Of a DNA stretch of 61,006 nucleotides, positions 29,701 to 37,249 are shown piece after piece. Every line of letters begins with the position of its first letter. The stretch's first letter is position 1. The stretch covers positions 1 through 61,006 of the forward strand of contig NZ_CAKE01000034.1 in assembly GCF_000296835.1 (NCBI RefSeq). Direction: 5' to 3'. The DNA is from Lactobacillus hominis DSM 23910 = CRBIP 24.179 (lineage in GTDB: Bacteria > Bacillota > Bacilli > Lactobacillales > Lactobacillaceae). The position numbers and the translations under genes were made by a program. The notes beneath the pieces were generated by a model. The model saw nothing but the letters and a program-made list of their open reading frames with translations, was not told where the DNA came from and did not search any database.

Positions 29701-29964
29701 AATATTTTGGCAGAAGAGGGAATTACGACCGGAATTATTGAAAAGATCCAAGAAGGCAGCAATAGTTTACTGGAAAAAATTAGCCAACATAAAATCAATA
29801 TGGTAATCAATGTGACAAATCTTTCAGATTCCGCCAGCATGGATGCCATTATGATTAAGGACCAGGCTTTGAGTACGCATATTCCGGTATTTTCTAGTTT
29901 GCAATCGGCTGAAGATGTGTTGACTGTTTTAGAAATGATGGCCATGACTACTCAGCCACTTTAA
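26800..29964 (+). CDS. carB: Degenerate carbamoyl-phosphate synthase large subunit
   Basis: The 1054 residues align by eye along the whole of CarB: two carboxyphosphate/carbamate ATP-grasp halves, an oligomerisation region and a C-terminal MGS-like allosteric domain. In half one, ligands known from E. coli are changed: Arg129 to Asn128, Arg169 to Thr168, Gln285 to His285, Glu299 to Ser301, Asn301 to Lys303; the glycine-rich loop after the Thr is absent. In half two, EVNPR reads QIKTY (Gln829, Lys831), the matching Gln is His817, and the VRPSYVLGG loop reads IGGRSNKKK. The MGS domain (about 930-1054) still looks ordinary (ISVKDSEKSKAIDIAARFHK, LATEGTANIL). GGAGTGAG before the ATG is a good ribosome site. 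Normal carbamoyl-phosphate synthesis is unlikely; a binding or regulatory role is an inference. Confidence 0.85.
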   Translation: MPLHNEINKVLIIGAGPSIVGEVSEMDILAEQALQALSEDNLQIVLINPNPATIETDPRKNVRVYLEPMTLTFVKRVLRMEKPDALISAFGGKPALNLTRQLQKDGILDDMHISLLSLNNLTLQLQDNKKFHDFLAQNKLPVANQWVINDLDNIEETLKYAHYPLRVTKKELYRPDVHQSLKNISEVRQYFEKQQVQDHFNLDNYFLNEDLSNWEELIFDVIRDNNGNFCFFNSLGSLEPVKINAADSLLVSPILTRNNNQIQQLRNCVRKIADILNIHGAIVVHFAVKQDGEQFNYKILSVKPRLTKTTLLGYRSSIYSIGYITAKVAVGYNLNEIIDPQSGLNASIEPIKDACSVKLPYWSFIESGYNHYKLSNHPSSSGQALGIGRSFESAFMKAIQATTNFANNYHIFEAEVEKSKEEIIDDLQKMDESHLIVLFAAVAKGLDYKTLHKILHIHPVFLQKINHLTLLMRELREQDLDAHLLHKAKINGFSDKLIAHIAKVSEDEVEDLLLKNNIFPSYVQIDGTAGLETPKIDAVYSAYGVENEVKPIETPKKCLLLGLKPFQVSLTGEFDYMIYHVAKTLKEQSISPIIISNNPESISNSYDVCDRVYFESITLENILAVARKENIEYVMTQFSGKQINQYRPALLKHGLKILGQDNVKEVLEQDRTKQILNAGVNPVPALDTKDKQEVLDFANEHEFPLLIGGRSNKKKLKSAVVFDMPALNKYISENDLDEMMISKFIEGDKYEITVISDGENVTIPGIIEHFEQTGSHASDSIAVFSAQNLSSNKQRILREAAVNIASQMHLRGPINLHVLFSNDQLYVLQIKTYAGHNVAFLSKSLRQDIAAIATKVLLGATLEELGCANDVWPTNDLIHVKMPVFSYLGYRSDNTFDSKMKTSGSVIGQAQRLEVALYKGYEASNLIIPSYGTVFISVKDSEKSKAIDIAARFHKLGFSLLATEGTANILAEEGITTGIIEKIQEGSNSLLEKISQHKINMVINVTNLSDSASMDAIMIKDQALSTHIPVFSSLQSAEDVLTVLEMMAMTTQPL

Positions 29965-29988
29965 ACATAAATAAATTTATGTAAAATA

Positions 29989-30025
29989 AATAGCTCATCT
30001 CGTAATTGAGATAAGCTATTTTTTT
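29989..30025. terminator. Bidirectional terminator between carB and rqcH
   Basis: AATAGCTCATCTC and GAGATAAGCTATT pair with one mismatch around a short loop and are followed by a T-run. The two flanking genes converge. Confidence 0.85.
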
Positions 30026-31715
30026 ATTGGATTCGTTTACTTAGAACTTCTTTTTCGTGAGGGGTTACTTCAATTGAATGCTGACCGGTGTAAATTACAA
30101 AACCAGGCTTTGCGCCGTTAGGCTTTTTAATTCGTTTAACTTGCACGTAATCAACTGGCACATGAGCTGAATGCTTTGCTTTAGAAAAGTAGGCCGCAAT
30201 TTCAGCAGCTTGTTTGATATCATCATCTGTTGGATTTTCGTCTTGCAAAATGACGTGTGAACCGGGGATATTCTTAACGTGGAACCAATAATCTTTTTTA
30301 TTGGCCTTTTTAAGAGTTAACCAATCATTTTGATAATTGTTTTTACCAACCAAGATAACTTTACCATCATCTAATTTGAATTCATTCAAAGTCTTTTCAG
30401 TAATCTTCTTTTTACGCTGGTGCACATTTTGCTTTTTTAGATAGCCTTGATTGGTCAATTCATCTCTAATTGCATCGATATCTTGTGGTTCGGCATTATC
30501 AATGGCTGTTTGAACAGAATCGAAATAATCTAGGTTTTCTTGAGTAATCTTCAGCTGCTCATTAATATGCTTGATTGAATTTCTTAATTTTTGATAGCGA
30601 GTAAAGTATTTTTGTGCGTTGCGAGCAGGTGGTAATGCTGGATCAAGTTTGATCTTCAAAGGTTGATTGTTTTCATAGTAATTAGGCAAAGAAATCGACG
30701 TCATGCCAGGTTTTACTTCATGCAAATAAGTATTTAATAATTCACCTTTGATACGGTAGCTTTCAGAATTTTCTGCTTGATCAAGCTGCTTGTTTAGCTT
30801 AACTAATTTTTTAGCTAATTTCTTTCTTTCATTAGAAACCACATTTTCAATCTGCTTAGACTTTTGGCGCACCCATTGCTTATTGGCTTGCTCTTTATAA
30901 AAATCGTCTAGTGCGGCATTAACATTTTGATTAGAACTAATTAAAGTTAAATCTAGATGGTAAGGCAAATAAATGAAGAAACGATCTTTATGCCTTGGTG
31001 TCTGCAAAACATAACCTTTTGGACGATCAAAATGATCAAAGAATGTTTTTAAAGAACTATAGGAAAAATCATCTTCTAAATATCCTAAAAATTCTTTTCG
31101 ATCATCACCGTCTAACCCATTAAATGATTTAACAAAGTCAGCTGGCTCTGGAATTTCAGATTTTAATTTATTGAATTTTTCTTCACTAAAGTTAAAACCA
31201 TTTAACCCTGAAAGTAGGGGAGGAAGCTCATAGCTAGCATGAGGCAACAATAAACGCGCCCGGTTTTCATCAGGATTAATTCTCTTAAGCAGATCAATGA
31301 TCTTGTTGTCAGTTGCATTATAGAGAATTACATTACTATGTTTGCCCATTAATTCTACGGAAAGAACTAATTGAACTTCATCTCCTAATTCATTGCGATT
31401 AGAAAAATGGAAGTTAACAATTCTTTCGACACCAATTTGTTCAACTTTATTTAAAATAGAACCTTCCAAGTATTTTCTTAGCACCATTACAAAAGTAGGG
31501 GCTACGTCTGGATTGACGATATTTTCATTAGTTATATAGAAACGCGGATTTTGTGCATTTGCCGAAATCAATAATTTTTGATTTTTTCTGTCTTTTCTAA
31601 AGTTAAGTACTAAATCATAATCAAAAGGCTGATAAATTTTAGTTAGTTTTGCCTTTAATAATTTAGGAGTTAAATCAGTTAATAAACTATGTATAAATAA
31701 GCCATCAAAAGCCAT
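30024..31715 (-). CDS. rqcH: NFACT-family ribosome quality-control protein RqcH (FbpA)
   Basis: RqcH (formerly fibronectin-binding protein FbpA, related to eukaryotic Rqc2/NEMF) binds stalled 50S-peptidyl-tRNA complexes and directs C-terminal alanine tailing. The 563 residues contain the NFACT-N region (MAFDGLFIHSLL), a long central coiled coil (about 280-400) and the C-terminal NFACT-R region with DYWFHVKNIPGSHVIL and HSAHVPVDYVQVKRIKKP. The ATG at 31715 is chosen because AGAGGTG lies a short distance upstream; a TTG codon one position earlier is unlikely. It is transcribed alone. Confidence 0.9.
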   Translation of the reverse strand: MAFDGLFIHSLLTDLTPKLLKAKLTKIYQPFDYDLVLNFRKDRKNQKLLISANAQNPRFYITNENIVNPDVAPTFVMVLRKYLEGSILNKVEQIGVERIVNFHFSNRNELGDEVQLVLSVELMGKHSNVILYNATDNKIIDLLKRINPDENRARLLLPHASYELPPLLSGLNGFNFSEEKFNKLKSEIPEPADFVKSFNGLDGDDRKEFLGYLEDDFSYSSLKTFFDHFDRPKGYVLQTPRHKDRFFIYLPYHLDLTLISSNQNVNAALDDFYKEQANKQWVRQKSKQIENVVSNERKKLAKKLVKLNKQLDQAENSESYRIKGELLNTYLHEVKPGMTSISLPNYYENNQPLKIKLDPALPPARNAQKYFTRYQKLRNSIKHINEQLKITQENLDYFDSVQTAIDNAEPQDIDAIRDELTNQGYLKKQNVHQRKKKITEKTLNEFKLDDGKVILVGKNNYQNDWLTLKKANKKDYWFHVKNIPGSHVILQDENPTDDDIKQAAEIAAYFSKAKHSAHVPVDYVQVKRIKKPNGAKPGFVIYTGQHSIEVTPHEKEVLSKRIQ

Positions 31716-31793
31716 CAAATCACCTCTTAAAAACTATCTTATTAATTATACTATTTTTATTTGTTTTTAGCTAAAACCTAATTATATCAGTAC

Positions 31794-31876
31794 TTGTGAA
31801 AGTATTAACTAATACATGTGATAATTTCACAAATAGAGGAAATTAGCTTGTGAAATTAGCTTGTTTGAGATAGAAT
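31794..31876 (+). promoter_or_regulatory. Promoter and operator-like repeats upstream of marR
   Basis: A promoter with -35 TTGTGA (31848-31853), a 17-base spacer and -10 TAGAAT (31871-31876) precedes the marR gene. TTGTGAAA occurs at 31794-31801 and again at 31848-31855 across the -35 box, and its inverse TTTCACAA lies at 31825-31832. Between the first two lies a perfect inverted repeat GTATTA-AC-TAATAC (31802-31815). This looks like a binding array for an autoregulating MarR repressor. Confidence 0.6.
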
Positions 31877-31952
31877 TACTTAGTAAGCAAAGACAAATCT
31901 TATGAATAAGCATAAGAAATAAATTATATATGGCTATAAGGAAATACTTAAA

Positions 31953-32369
31953 ATGACTTTAGACGTTTTAATATTTAATATAATTGGTGACGAAATTAAG
32001 CGACTCATTAATCAAAAATGTGGTTTGAACCAATCTCAAACTCGTTTATTATTGTTTTTTGATGCAAATAATAATGAGATATTAACAATGGGCGAGTTAG
32101 CAAATAAGCTAGACATTTCTCTATCTACTTTAAGTAGACAAATTAATCAAAAAAGAACTTTAGAATTGGTGAATGTAACGCGCTCAAAAACTGATTCGAG
32201 TAAGTTGCTTTCATTAAATAGCGATGGCATTAAAAAAGTTGCAGAATTAAAAAAAGAACTAAATCAAATTAGTTCCGATCTTTTAAAGACTTTAAATAAT
32301 GAAGAAAAGAGTGTTTTTTCTAGTCAGTTAATGACAATTGCCACTAATTTGAGTAAGAGCAAAATATAG
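31953..32369 (+). CDS. MarR-family transcriptional regulator
   Basis: A 138-residue winged-helix regulator of the MarR family, which usually acts as a dimeric repressor released by small ligands or oxidants. The central wHTH is seen as LTMGELANKLDISLSTLSRQ followed by a basic wing, flanked by N- and C-terminal dimerisation helices. There is one cysteine (KCGLN, residue 23) near the N-terminus. AAGGAAA upstream supports the ATG. No obvious target gene is adjacent; the inverted repeats just upstream suggest it regulates itself and possibly the downstream degV. Confidence 0.8.
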   Translation: MTLDVLIFNIIGDEIKRLINQKCGLNQSQTRLLLFFDANNNEILTMGELANKLDISLSTLSRQINQKRTLELVNVTRSKTDSSKLLSLNSDGIKKVAELKKELNQISSDLLKTLNNEEKSVFSSQLMTIATNLSKSKI

Positions 32370-32396
32370 ATATTACTTAAAAAAGATGGTTTCTTA

Positions 32397-32405
32397 TGCT
32401 ATAAT
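32397..32405 (+). promoter_or_regulatory. Extended -10 promoter before degV (second copy)
   Basis: TGC followed by TATAAT (32400-32405) lies between the marR stop and a hairpin. Transcription should start near 32412. The -35 sequence TTAAAA is poor. Confidence 0.55.
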
Positions 32406-32423
32406 CTTTACTTGACTAGTAGA

Positions 32424-32453
32424 TGCAGTACGGGTCGTACTGCAATTTTTATT
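32424..32453 (+). terminator. Hairpin with T-run between the promoter and degV
   Basis: TGCAGTAC and GTACTGCA pair around a GGGTC loop and are followed by ATTTTTATTT. It may terminate marR transcripts. It also lies about 12 bases inside the transcript expected from the promoter at 32400, so it could attenuate degV. Confidence 0.7.
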
Positions 32454-32470
32454 TAAGGTAGGTTTTTGTT

Positions 32471-33352
32471 TTGAAAATCGCAATCGTAACTGATAGTACA
32501 AGTGATATCACTACTCAAGAAGCAAAAGAAAACAATATTACTGTTGTTCCTATTCCAGTTATTATTGATAATCATGAATACCTTGATAAGGTAGATATTG
32601 ACGCAAATAAACTATTTGAAACGCAGAGAAATGGTGCATCTTTCCCTAAAACTTCTCAACCAGCTTTAGGTAAAATGCTTGAGCTCTTTGAAAATCTCCA
32701 TAAAGACGGCTACGATGCAATTATTACCATTACTTTAACTTCCGCAATTTCCGGCTTTTACAACACTTTAGTAGATATTGCACATAATCATCCTGAATTT
32801 AATTTACATCCTTTTGATTCCGGTATGACTGTTCGTACGATGGGATTTATGACAATTGCGGCTGCTAGAATGGCTAAAGCTGGTTTTAGCGTTGAAGAAA
32901 TTTTCAAATCTTTAGAAGAAATGCGTAAATCTATCGGGGTTTTATTTGTGGTAGATGATCTTCAAAACTTGGTTCGTGGTGGCCGTTTAAGTAACGCAAG
33001 CGCCTTTATCGGTACGATGCTTCAGATCAAGCCATTGCTTACTTTTGATTCAAAAACTTACGAAATTAAGAGCTTTGATAAGGTTCGTTCATTAAAGCGT
33101 GCAATTAAAAAGAGTGAAGATATTGCTTTTAAGCAAATTAACGAATCTCCATATAAAGATAAATTGAGATTTATTATTTATAACTCTAACGATGCGACCC
33201 AAGCACAAAAAGTGGCTGATGATTTTAAGCAAGCCTTTCCAAATCAACCAGTTGAAATGGTAGATTTTGATGCCGTAGTTGCTACTCACTTAGGTGAAAA
33301 GTCATTAGGCATTACTTGGATCTTGGATCCTGATAAAATGAATATAGACTAA
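32471..33352 (+). CDS. DegV family fatty-acid-binding protein (second copy)
   Basis: A 293-residue DegV/FakB-type lipid-binding protein with the family features TDSTSDITTQEAKEN at the N-terminus, KTSQPALGKMLE, LTSAISGFYNT and NLVRGGRLSNASAFIG. It lacks the acidic C-terminal extension of the copy at 21250 and differs from it throughout, so this is an old paralogue and probably has a different fatty-acid preference. The start is TTG at 32471 with GGTAGG upstream. A terminator follows directly. Confidence 0.88.
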   Translation: MKIAIVTDSTSDITTQEAKENNITVVPIPVIIDNHEYLDKVDIDANKLFETQRNGASFPKTSQPALGKMLELFENLHKDGYDAIITITLTSAISGFYNTLVDIAHNHPEFNLHPFDSGMTVRTMGFMTIAAARMAKAGFSVEEIFKSLEEMRKSIGVLFVVDDLQNLVRGGRLSNASAFIGTMLQIKPLLTFDSKTYEIKSFDKVRSLKRAIKKSEDIAFKQINESPYKDKLRFIIYNSNDATQAQKVADDFKQAFPNQPVEMVDFDAVVATHLGEKSLGITWILDPDKMNID

Positions 33353-33378
33353 AAAAGAGCCATTTGGCTCTTTTTTAT
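33351..33378. terminator. Bidirectional terminator between degV and the lysR pseudogene
   Basis: AAAAAAGAGCCA and TGGCTCTTTTTT form a perfect 12-base-pair stem with a two-base loop, symmetrical for both strands. Confidence 0.85.
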
Positions 33379-34252
33379 TTTTCCATTTCAAGGTCTTCTT
33401 TAACACGTTTTAAAAATAATTGTGCAACATTAGAAAGTTCAATATCCTTGCGCCAAATTACGCGATTGTTGTCATAGACTTTGGGCTTGATAGGACGATA
33501 AATTAAATTGCCATCTTCTAAATTAGTCAGATCTTTATAAGTAAATAGACAATAATTACCATATTTCAAAAGATACTGGGCATTATAGTTTAAGTTAAAA
33601 GTGAGCACTGTATTTAAAATATTGCTTGATCTCCAAAAATCACGAAAGTCGTCGGAATTGCTGCTTCTTCGAGAAATTATTAAAGGATAATCAGTTAAGT
33701 CCTGAGCAGTAATTTCTTTTCTTTTAGCTAGGAGATGATTATGTGAGATAACTACGCCATATTCATTTTTTTCAGGCAAAGCCAAACTTTCATAATTACC
33801 GGCTTTTCGTTTGCCCATAGTAATGCAAAGTCTAAATTGCCACTATCAATTTTAGATTCGATTATTGGAGCAGTAGCGCTTAAAAGATGCACGCTAACGT
33901 CGGGGTAATCTTTTAGGATAGAATCAATAACTTTCATGATCCGCTTCATGGCAATACTTTCGCCTGCGCCTATATAAAGCTCTCCAGAAATAACATCGTC
34001 TTTACTAATATTTAACTTGGTTTTTTCTACCATATTAACAATATCTTGGGAGTGATCTCTTAAATAATAACCTTGTTCAGTCAAAGTAATCTCATGCGGT
34101 CCGCGTTTAAATAAAACAACGCCTAATTCTTGTTCAAGATTTTTTAATTGACGAGATAAAGAGGGCTGACTAATATGCAACAAATTTGCGGCTTTTGAAA
34201 TATTTTTGCTTTCACAAACTGCTAAAAAATATCGTAAGACTCTAATTTCCAT
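33375..34252 (-). pseudogene. Frameshifted LysR-family transcriptional regulator
   Basis: The first frame (34252 down to about 33818) encodes a good LysR N-terminus: wHTH with SKAANLLHISQPSLSRQLKN and the start of the effector domain, ending in GNLDFALL. The frame then runs on as unrelated sequence and stops. A second frame from 33818 continues the effector domain naturally (MGKRKAGNYESLALPEKN to the stop at 33375). A one-base loss near 33819 explains both. The whole would be about 290 residues, normal for LysR. It lies 20 bases downstream of clcA on the same strand. A sequencing error is the main alternative. Confidence 0.85.
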
Positions 34253-34272
34253 TTTTACTCCATTATTATAAA

Positions 34273-35643
34273 TTAAGCACCTTTAGCTACTTTCTTTTTA
34301 CCTGGCAATAATTTATATTGCATTTGTCGTCTTAAGGCTGCGTAAATCGGTTGTCCGCCAAGTAGGTCTAAGATAAAGTAGGCAATAAAAGTTGCCACGA
34401 TCATTGGTAAAACTTGTTCAACTGTACCAACCATTTCTGTTAAAAGTGTGATTGCAGTAAAGGGAGCTTTTTCAATTGCTCCAAAATAAGCACACATTGC
34501 AGTAACGATAATAATACCATAACAGTTTTTAGGAGCAATATGAAAGTGAATCATAATTATTGCAAAAACAACGCCTAATAAAGATCCCAAAACAAGAATT
34601 GGCATGAAGATACCGCCAGGAACAGAAGCTCCATAAGAAATCATCGAAAAGACAAAACGAACTATAAACCATATTAGAGGAACTAAAACTAACGTTAACA
34701 TCCCTGAATCAATATGTGAAATATAGTTGGTACTAAATAAACTAGAAATTAAATCATGCGAACCACCCAGTAATTTTGCATTCCATAAGCCAATAGGGAT
34801 GACGAGTAATAATGGAATGATGCTGTGAAAGGCGCTAGGAATGAACTTAATTTTTGCATATAACGGTTTTAAGCTAAGTAAGCAGTATTGGTATACATAA
34901 GCTAAAATTCCTAAGACAACGCCCATAATTGCTAAAAACCAATATGAATTTAAAGGTAGCGTCGCTTTAACAGGTAAATATAAACAAGGCGTTGTTCCAT
35001 AAAAGAGCATGGTCATTAAATCAGATGCCATAGCTGCGGCTAAGGATGTCAGGCAAGTTTTTGGAGTGAAGTCAAAGGTTATTTCTTCAACTAAAAATAA
35101 AACTCCAGCAATTGGTGCAGAAAAAGCAGCACTTAAGCCAGCCGCAACTCCACATCCTTGTAGACGCTTTAAATCGTCCCCTTCAATATGAAAGACGTCT
35201 TCTCCTAATCCTTGACCGACCATTGCTCCCATTTGAATACAAGGACCTTCACGTCCTAAAAATAGGCCAGGACAAATTGCTAGTAAGCCACCAACAAATT
35301 TACGCCATAAAATAGACCACGAGTGCATTTGGTTTTCATTTCTAAAAACCGCTTCAACTTGCGGAACACCAGACCCAACCAAGTTGTTTAATTCTGGCTT
35401 GATAATTATTCCGAGTAATAAACAAATGACGATCGTCACAGCAATATAAGCAATAATATACAAGGGATGCTTATTTAAATAAGGATAAAAGACAAACAAA
35501 AATTGCATGGTATGGTCAATTATCCAGCGAAAGATTCCAACAATTAGACCAGTAAAGATACCTACAAAGGTTCCTTGAATAAAAATGGAAAAGAATGTAG
35601 ATGTAAATGGTTTAGCTAAAATTTGCTTTGCTTTTGGGATCAT
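34273..35643 (-). CDS. ClC-type chloride/proton antiporter
   Basis: A 456-residue membrane protein of the ClC family with about ten membrane helices. The anion-site motifs GSGVP (residues 90-94), GREGP (130-134, with gating glutamate 132) and the SVPGGIFMP segment are present, as is the internal proton glutamate region LVEEITF (186-187). The glutamates suggest an H+/Cl- exchanger rather than a channel, possibly linked to acid tolerance. The C-terminal GGQPIYAAL holds the family tyrosine. It has no CBS domains. The frameshifted lysR follows it on the same strand. Confidence 0.9.
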   Translation of the reverse strand: MIPKAKQILAKPFTSTFFSIFIQGTFVGIFTGLIVGIFRWIIDHTMQFLFVFYPYLNKHPLYIIAYIAVTIVICLLLGIIIKPELNNLVGSGVPQVEAVFRNENQMHSWSILWRKFVGGLLAICPGLFLGREGPCIQMGAMVGQGLGEDVFHIEGDDLKRLQGCGVAAGLSAAFSAPIAGVLFLVEEITFDFTPKTCLTSLAAAMASDLMTMLFYGTTPCLYLPVKATLPLNSYWFLAIMGVVLGILAYVYQYCLLSLKPLYAKIKFIPSAFHSIIPLLLVIPIGLWNAKLLGGSHDLISSLFSTNYISHIDSGMLTLVLVPLIWFIVRFVFSMISYGASVPGGIFMPILVLGSLLGVVFAIIMIHFHIAPKNCYGIIIVTAMCAYFGAIEKAPFTAITLLTEMVGTVEQVLPMIVATFIAYFILDLLGGQPIYAALRRQMQYKLLPGKKKVAKGA

Positions 35644-35763
35644 GGTAATGCCTAGCCTTTAAATTAAATACTATTCATCTATAGTGTAACGCAAATTGAA
35701 GATAGGGTAGTTTCTGGAGGATTTCTATAGTACAATGATATTTTTTTCATAACATCAAACGAG

Positions 35764-35769
35764 TATAAT
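35764..35769 (+). promoter_or_regulatory. -10 box of the zinc-ribbon membrane protein gene
   Basis: A consensus TATAAT with a T-rich weak -35 region 17 bases upstream. A GGGAAGG ribosome site and the ATG at 35806 follow. Confidence 0.5.
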
Positions 35770-35805
35770 GAAAATTATCAAACACATGGGAAGGTAAAAT
35801 TATTT

Positions 35806-37206
35806 ATGAAATTTTGTCCTAACTGCGGAAAGCAAGTTAAAGAAGATGCAACTTTTTGTCCCAACTGCGGGCATAAGTTTGTTCAAAAAAATCAAAAGCC
35901 AATATTACAACCTGAGCCAAAGCCGAGTCAAAAATTCTGCCCAAATTGTGGTAAGACAGTTAAAAGTAATGCTGAATTTTGTCCAAATTGTGGCGAAGCA
36001 ATGAGTGCTAAAGCAAAACAAGTGCAAGCTAGCCAAAACCAACAGCCTTCAGGAATGCCTACTAGTAATCAAGTAAAGCCAACTCCACAGCCTCAACCAT
36101 CGACAAATCGTCGTACGACGCAAAAAAAGCAGGTTGATCCTAAAAAGGCTAAGAAGATTGGCTGGGGAATTGGAATTGCTGCCATTATTTTAGCAGCAGG
36201 CGGCGCAACGTTCTTTACCATTCAAAATCAACGCAATGCCCATCCTTTTGAAGCAAAGTCTTCAAAATCAGCTAAAGTCAAAAAGTCTAAATCGCACAAA
36301 AAATCAACTTCCGATAGCGATGCACTTTCTAAATTAAAAAATAAAGACTTGTCATCAAAACAACAAGCAGCACTCGTCGTTGCATATGCTTCTAAGAGAT
36401 ACAAGAAAAATGAAGATTGGGCTAATGCTTTGTCAAACTTGCAATCTAAAAAAGCTACAATCTATACTCCAGGATCTTATACTTTCGGTAAACATGATGT
36501 TGATTCACCTGACAATGGCAATCTCTATGTTGTTTCTCCAAGTGTTGGTTACACAGTAGATGGTCAAGATGTAACTTTTGTTGATACTGATGGTGATGGA
36601 ACTCCAATTTCATTTAATAAGATAATTTCTAAGCTTGATGGCGAATTTTCTAAGTCTGATATTAATGATATTGCTAGAAATGTTGTATTTAGTTCTAAGA
36701 TGGCAAGCAATCATTCTAATTCTTCTAATTCTGATTTGCATAAATCAAGCAAAAGCCTATGGAATAGCAACCAAAAAAATGATTTATCTGACTATATGAA
36801 ATACTTTGGCGAACAAATGCACCAAGATGGCTATAAAGAATATGATGGACATACTCCGATAGAAATTAATAGTGGTGTTAAGTACCCAGATGTATTCAAG
36901 GAAAAAACTTTCAAATTGAATGGTCATTCCATCAATATTGGTTGGAATCCTGATGTAACTAAAGGTGATTCTAAGTATGACTACAATGTGGTAGCAATTT
37001 TTAATTATGATAAAGGCGCTGCAGAATTTCATATTACTTACTTGTTCTGTTATGACAAAGATGGCAATCCTGTAGTTTTAGTAGATCAAACTACTAATGG
37101 GGATGACATTGGAGTAAACAGAACAGAAAACAAATACTTAAATGCAGCCTTTGAAAAAATTGCTAATCATGAGACTCCAGATATGAGCGAAGATTTTGAT
37201 AAATAA
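35806..37206 (+). CDS. Membrane protein with two N-terminal zinc ribbons
   Basis: A 466-residue protein. Two zinc ribbons of the CPNCG type lie at about residues 4-22 and 44-62, each with two Cys-x-x-Cys knuckles. A Gln/Pro-rich linker and a basic stretch (KKQVDPKKAKK) lead to one membrane helix (about 123-141), followed by a Lys/Ser-rich spacer and an extracellular domain of about 250 residues. The layout resembles YvbJ/TcaA-like envelope sensors, in which a cytoplasmic zinc ribbon is tethered to an outer domain, but the outer domain here is not recognised. It is transcribed alone and ends at a bidirectional terminator. Function unknown. Confidence 0.7.
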   Translation: MKFCPNCGKQVKEDATFCPNCGHKFVQKNQKPILQPEPKPSQKFCPNCGKTVKSNAEFCPNCGEAMSAKAKQVQASQNQQPSGMPTSNQVKPTPQPQPSTNRRTTQKKQVDPKKAKKIGWGIGIAAIILAAGGATFFTIQNQRNAHPFEAKSSKSAKVKKSKSHKKSTSDSDALSKLKNKDLSSKQQAALVVAYASKRYKKNEDWANALSNLQSKKATIYTPGSYTFGKHDVDSPDNGNLYVVSPSVGYTVDGQDVTFVDTDGDGTPISFNKIISKLDGEFSKSDINDIARNVVFSSKMASNHSNSSNSDLHKSSKSLWNSNQKNDLSDYMKYFGEQMHQDGYKEYDGHTPIEINSGVKYPDVFKEKTFKLNGHSINIGWNPDVTKGDSKYDYNVVAIFNYDKGAAEFHITYLFCYDKDGNPVVLVDQTTNGDDIGVNRTENKYLNAAFEKIANHETPDMSEDFDK

Positions 37207-37249
37207 AAAATAACCAGGACGCTGATTATTCAGTATCCTGGTTATTTTT
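37206..37249. terminator. Bidirectional terminator between the zinc-ribbon gene and the xerS-like gene
   Basis: AAAAATAACCAGGA and TCCTGGTTATTTTT form a 14-base-pair stem. The arms overlap the last codons of the leftward recombinase gene. Confidence 0.85.
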
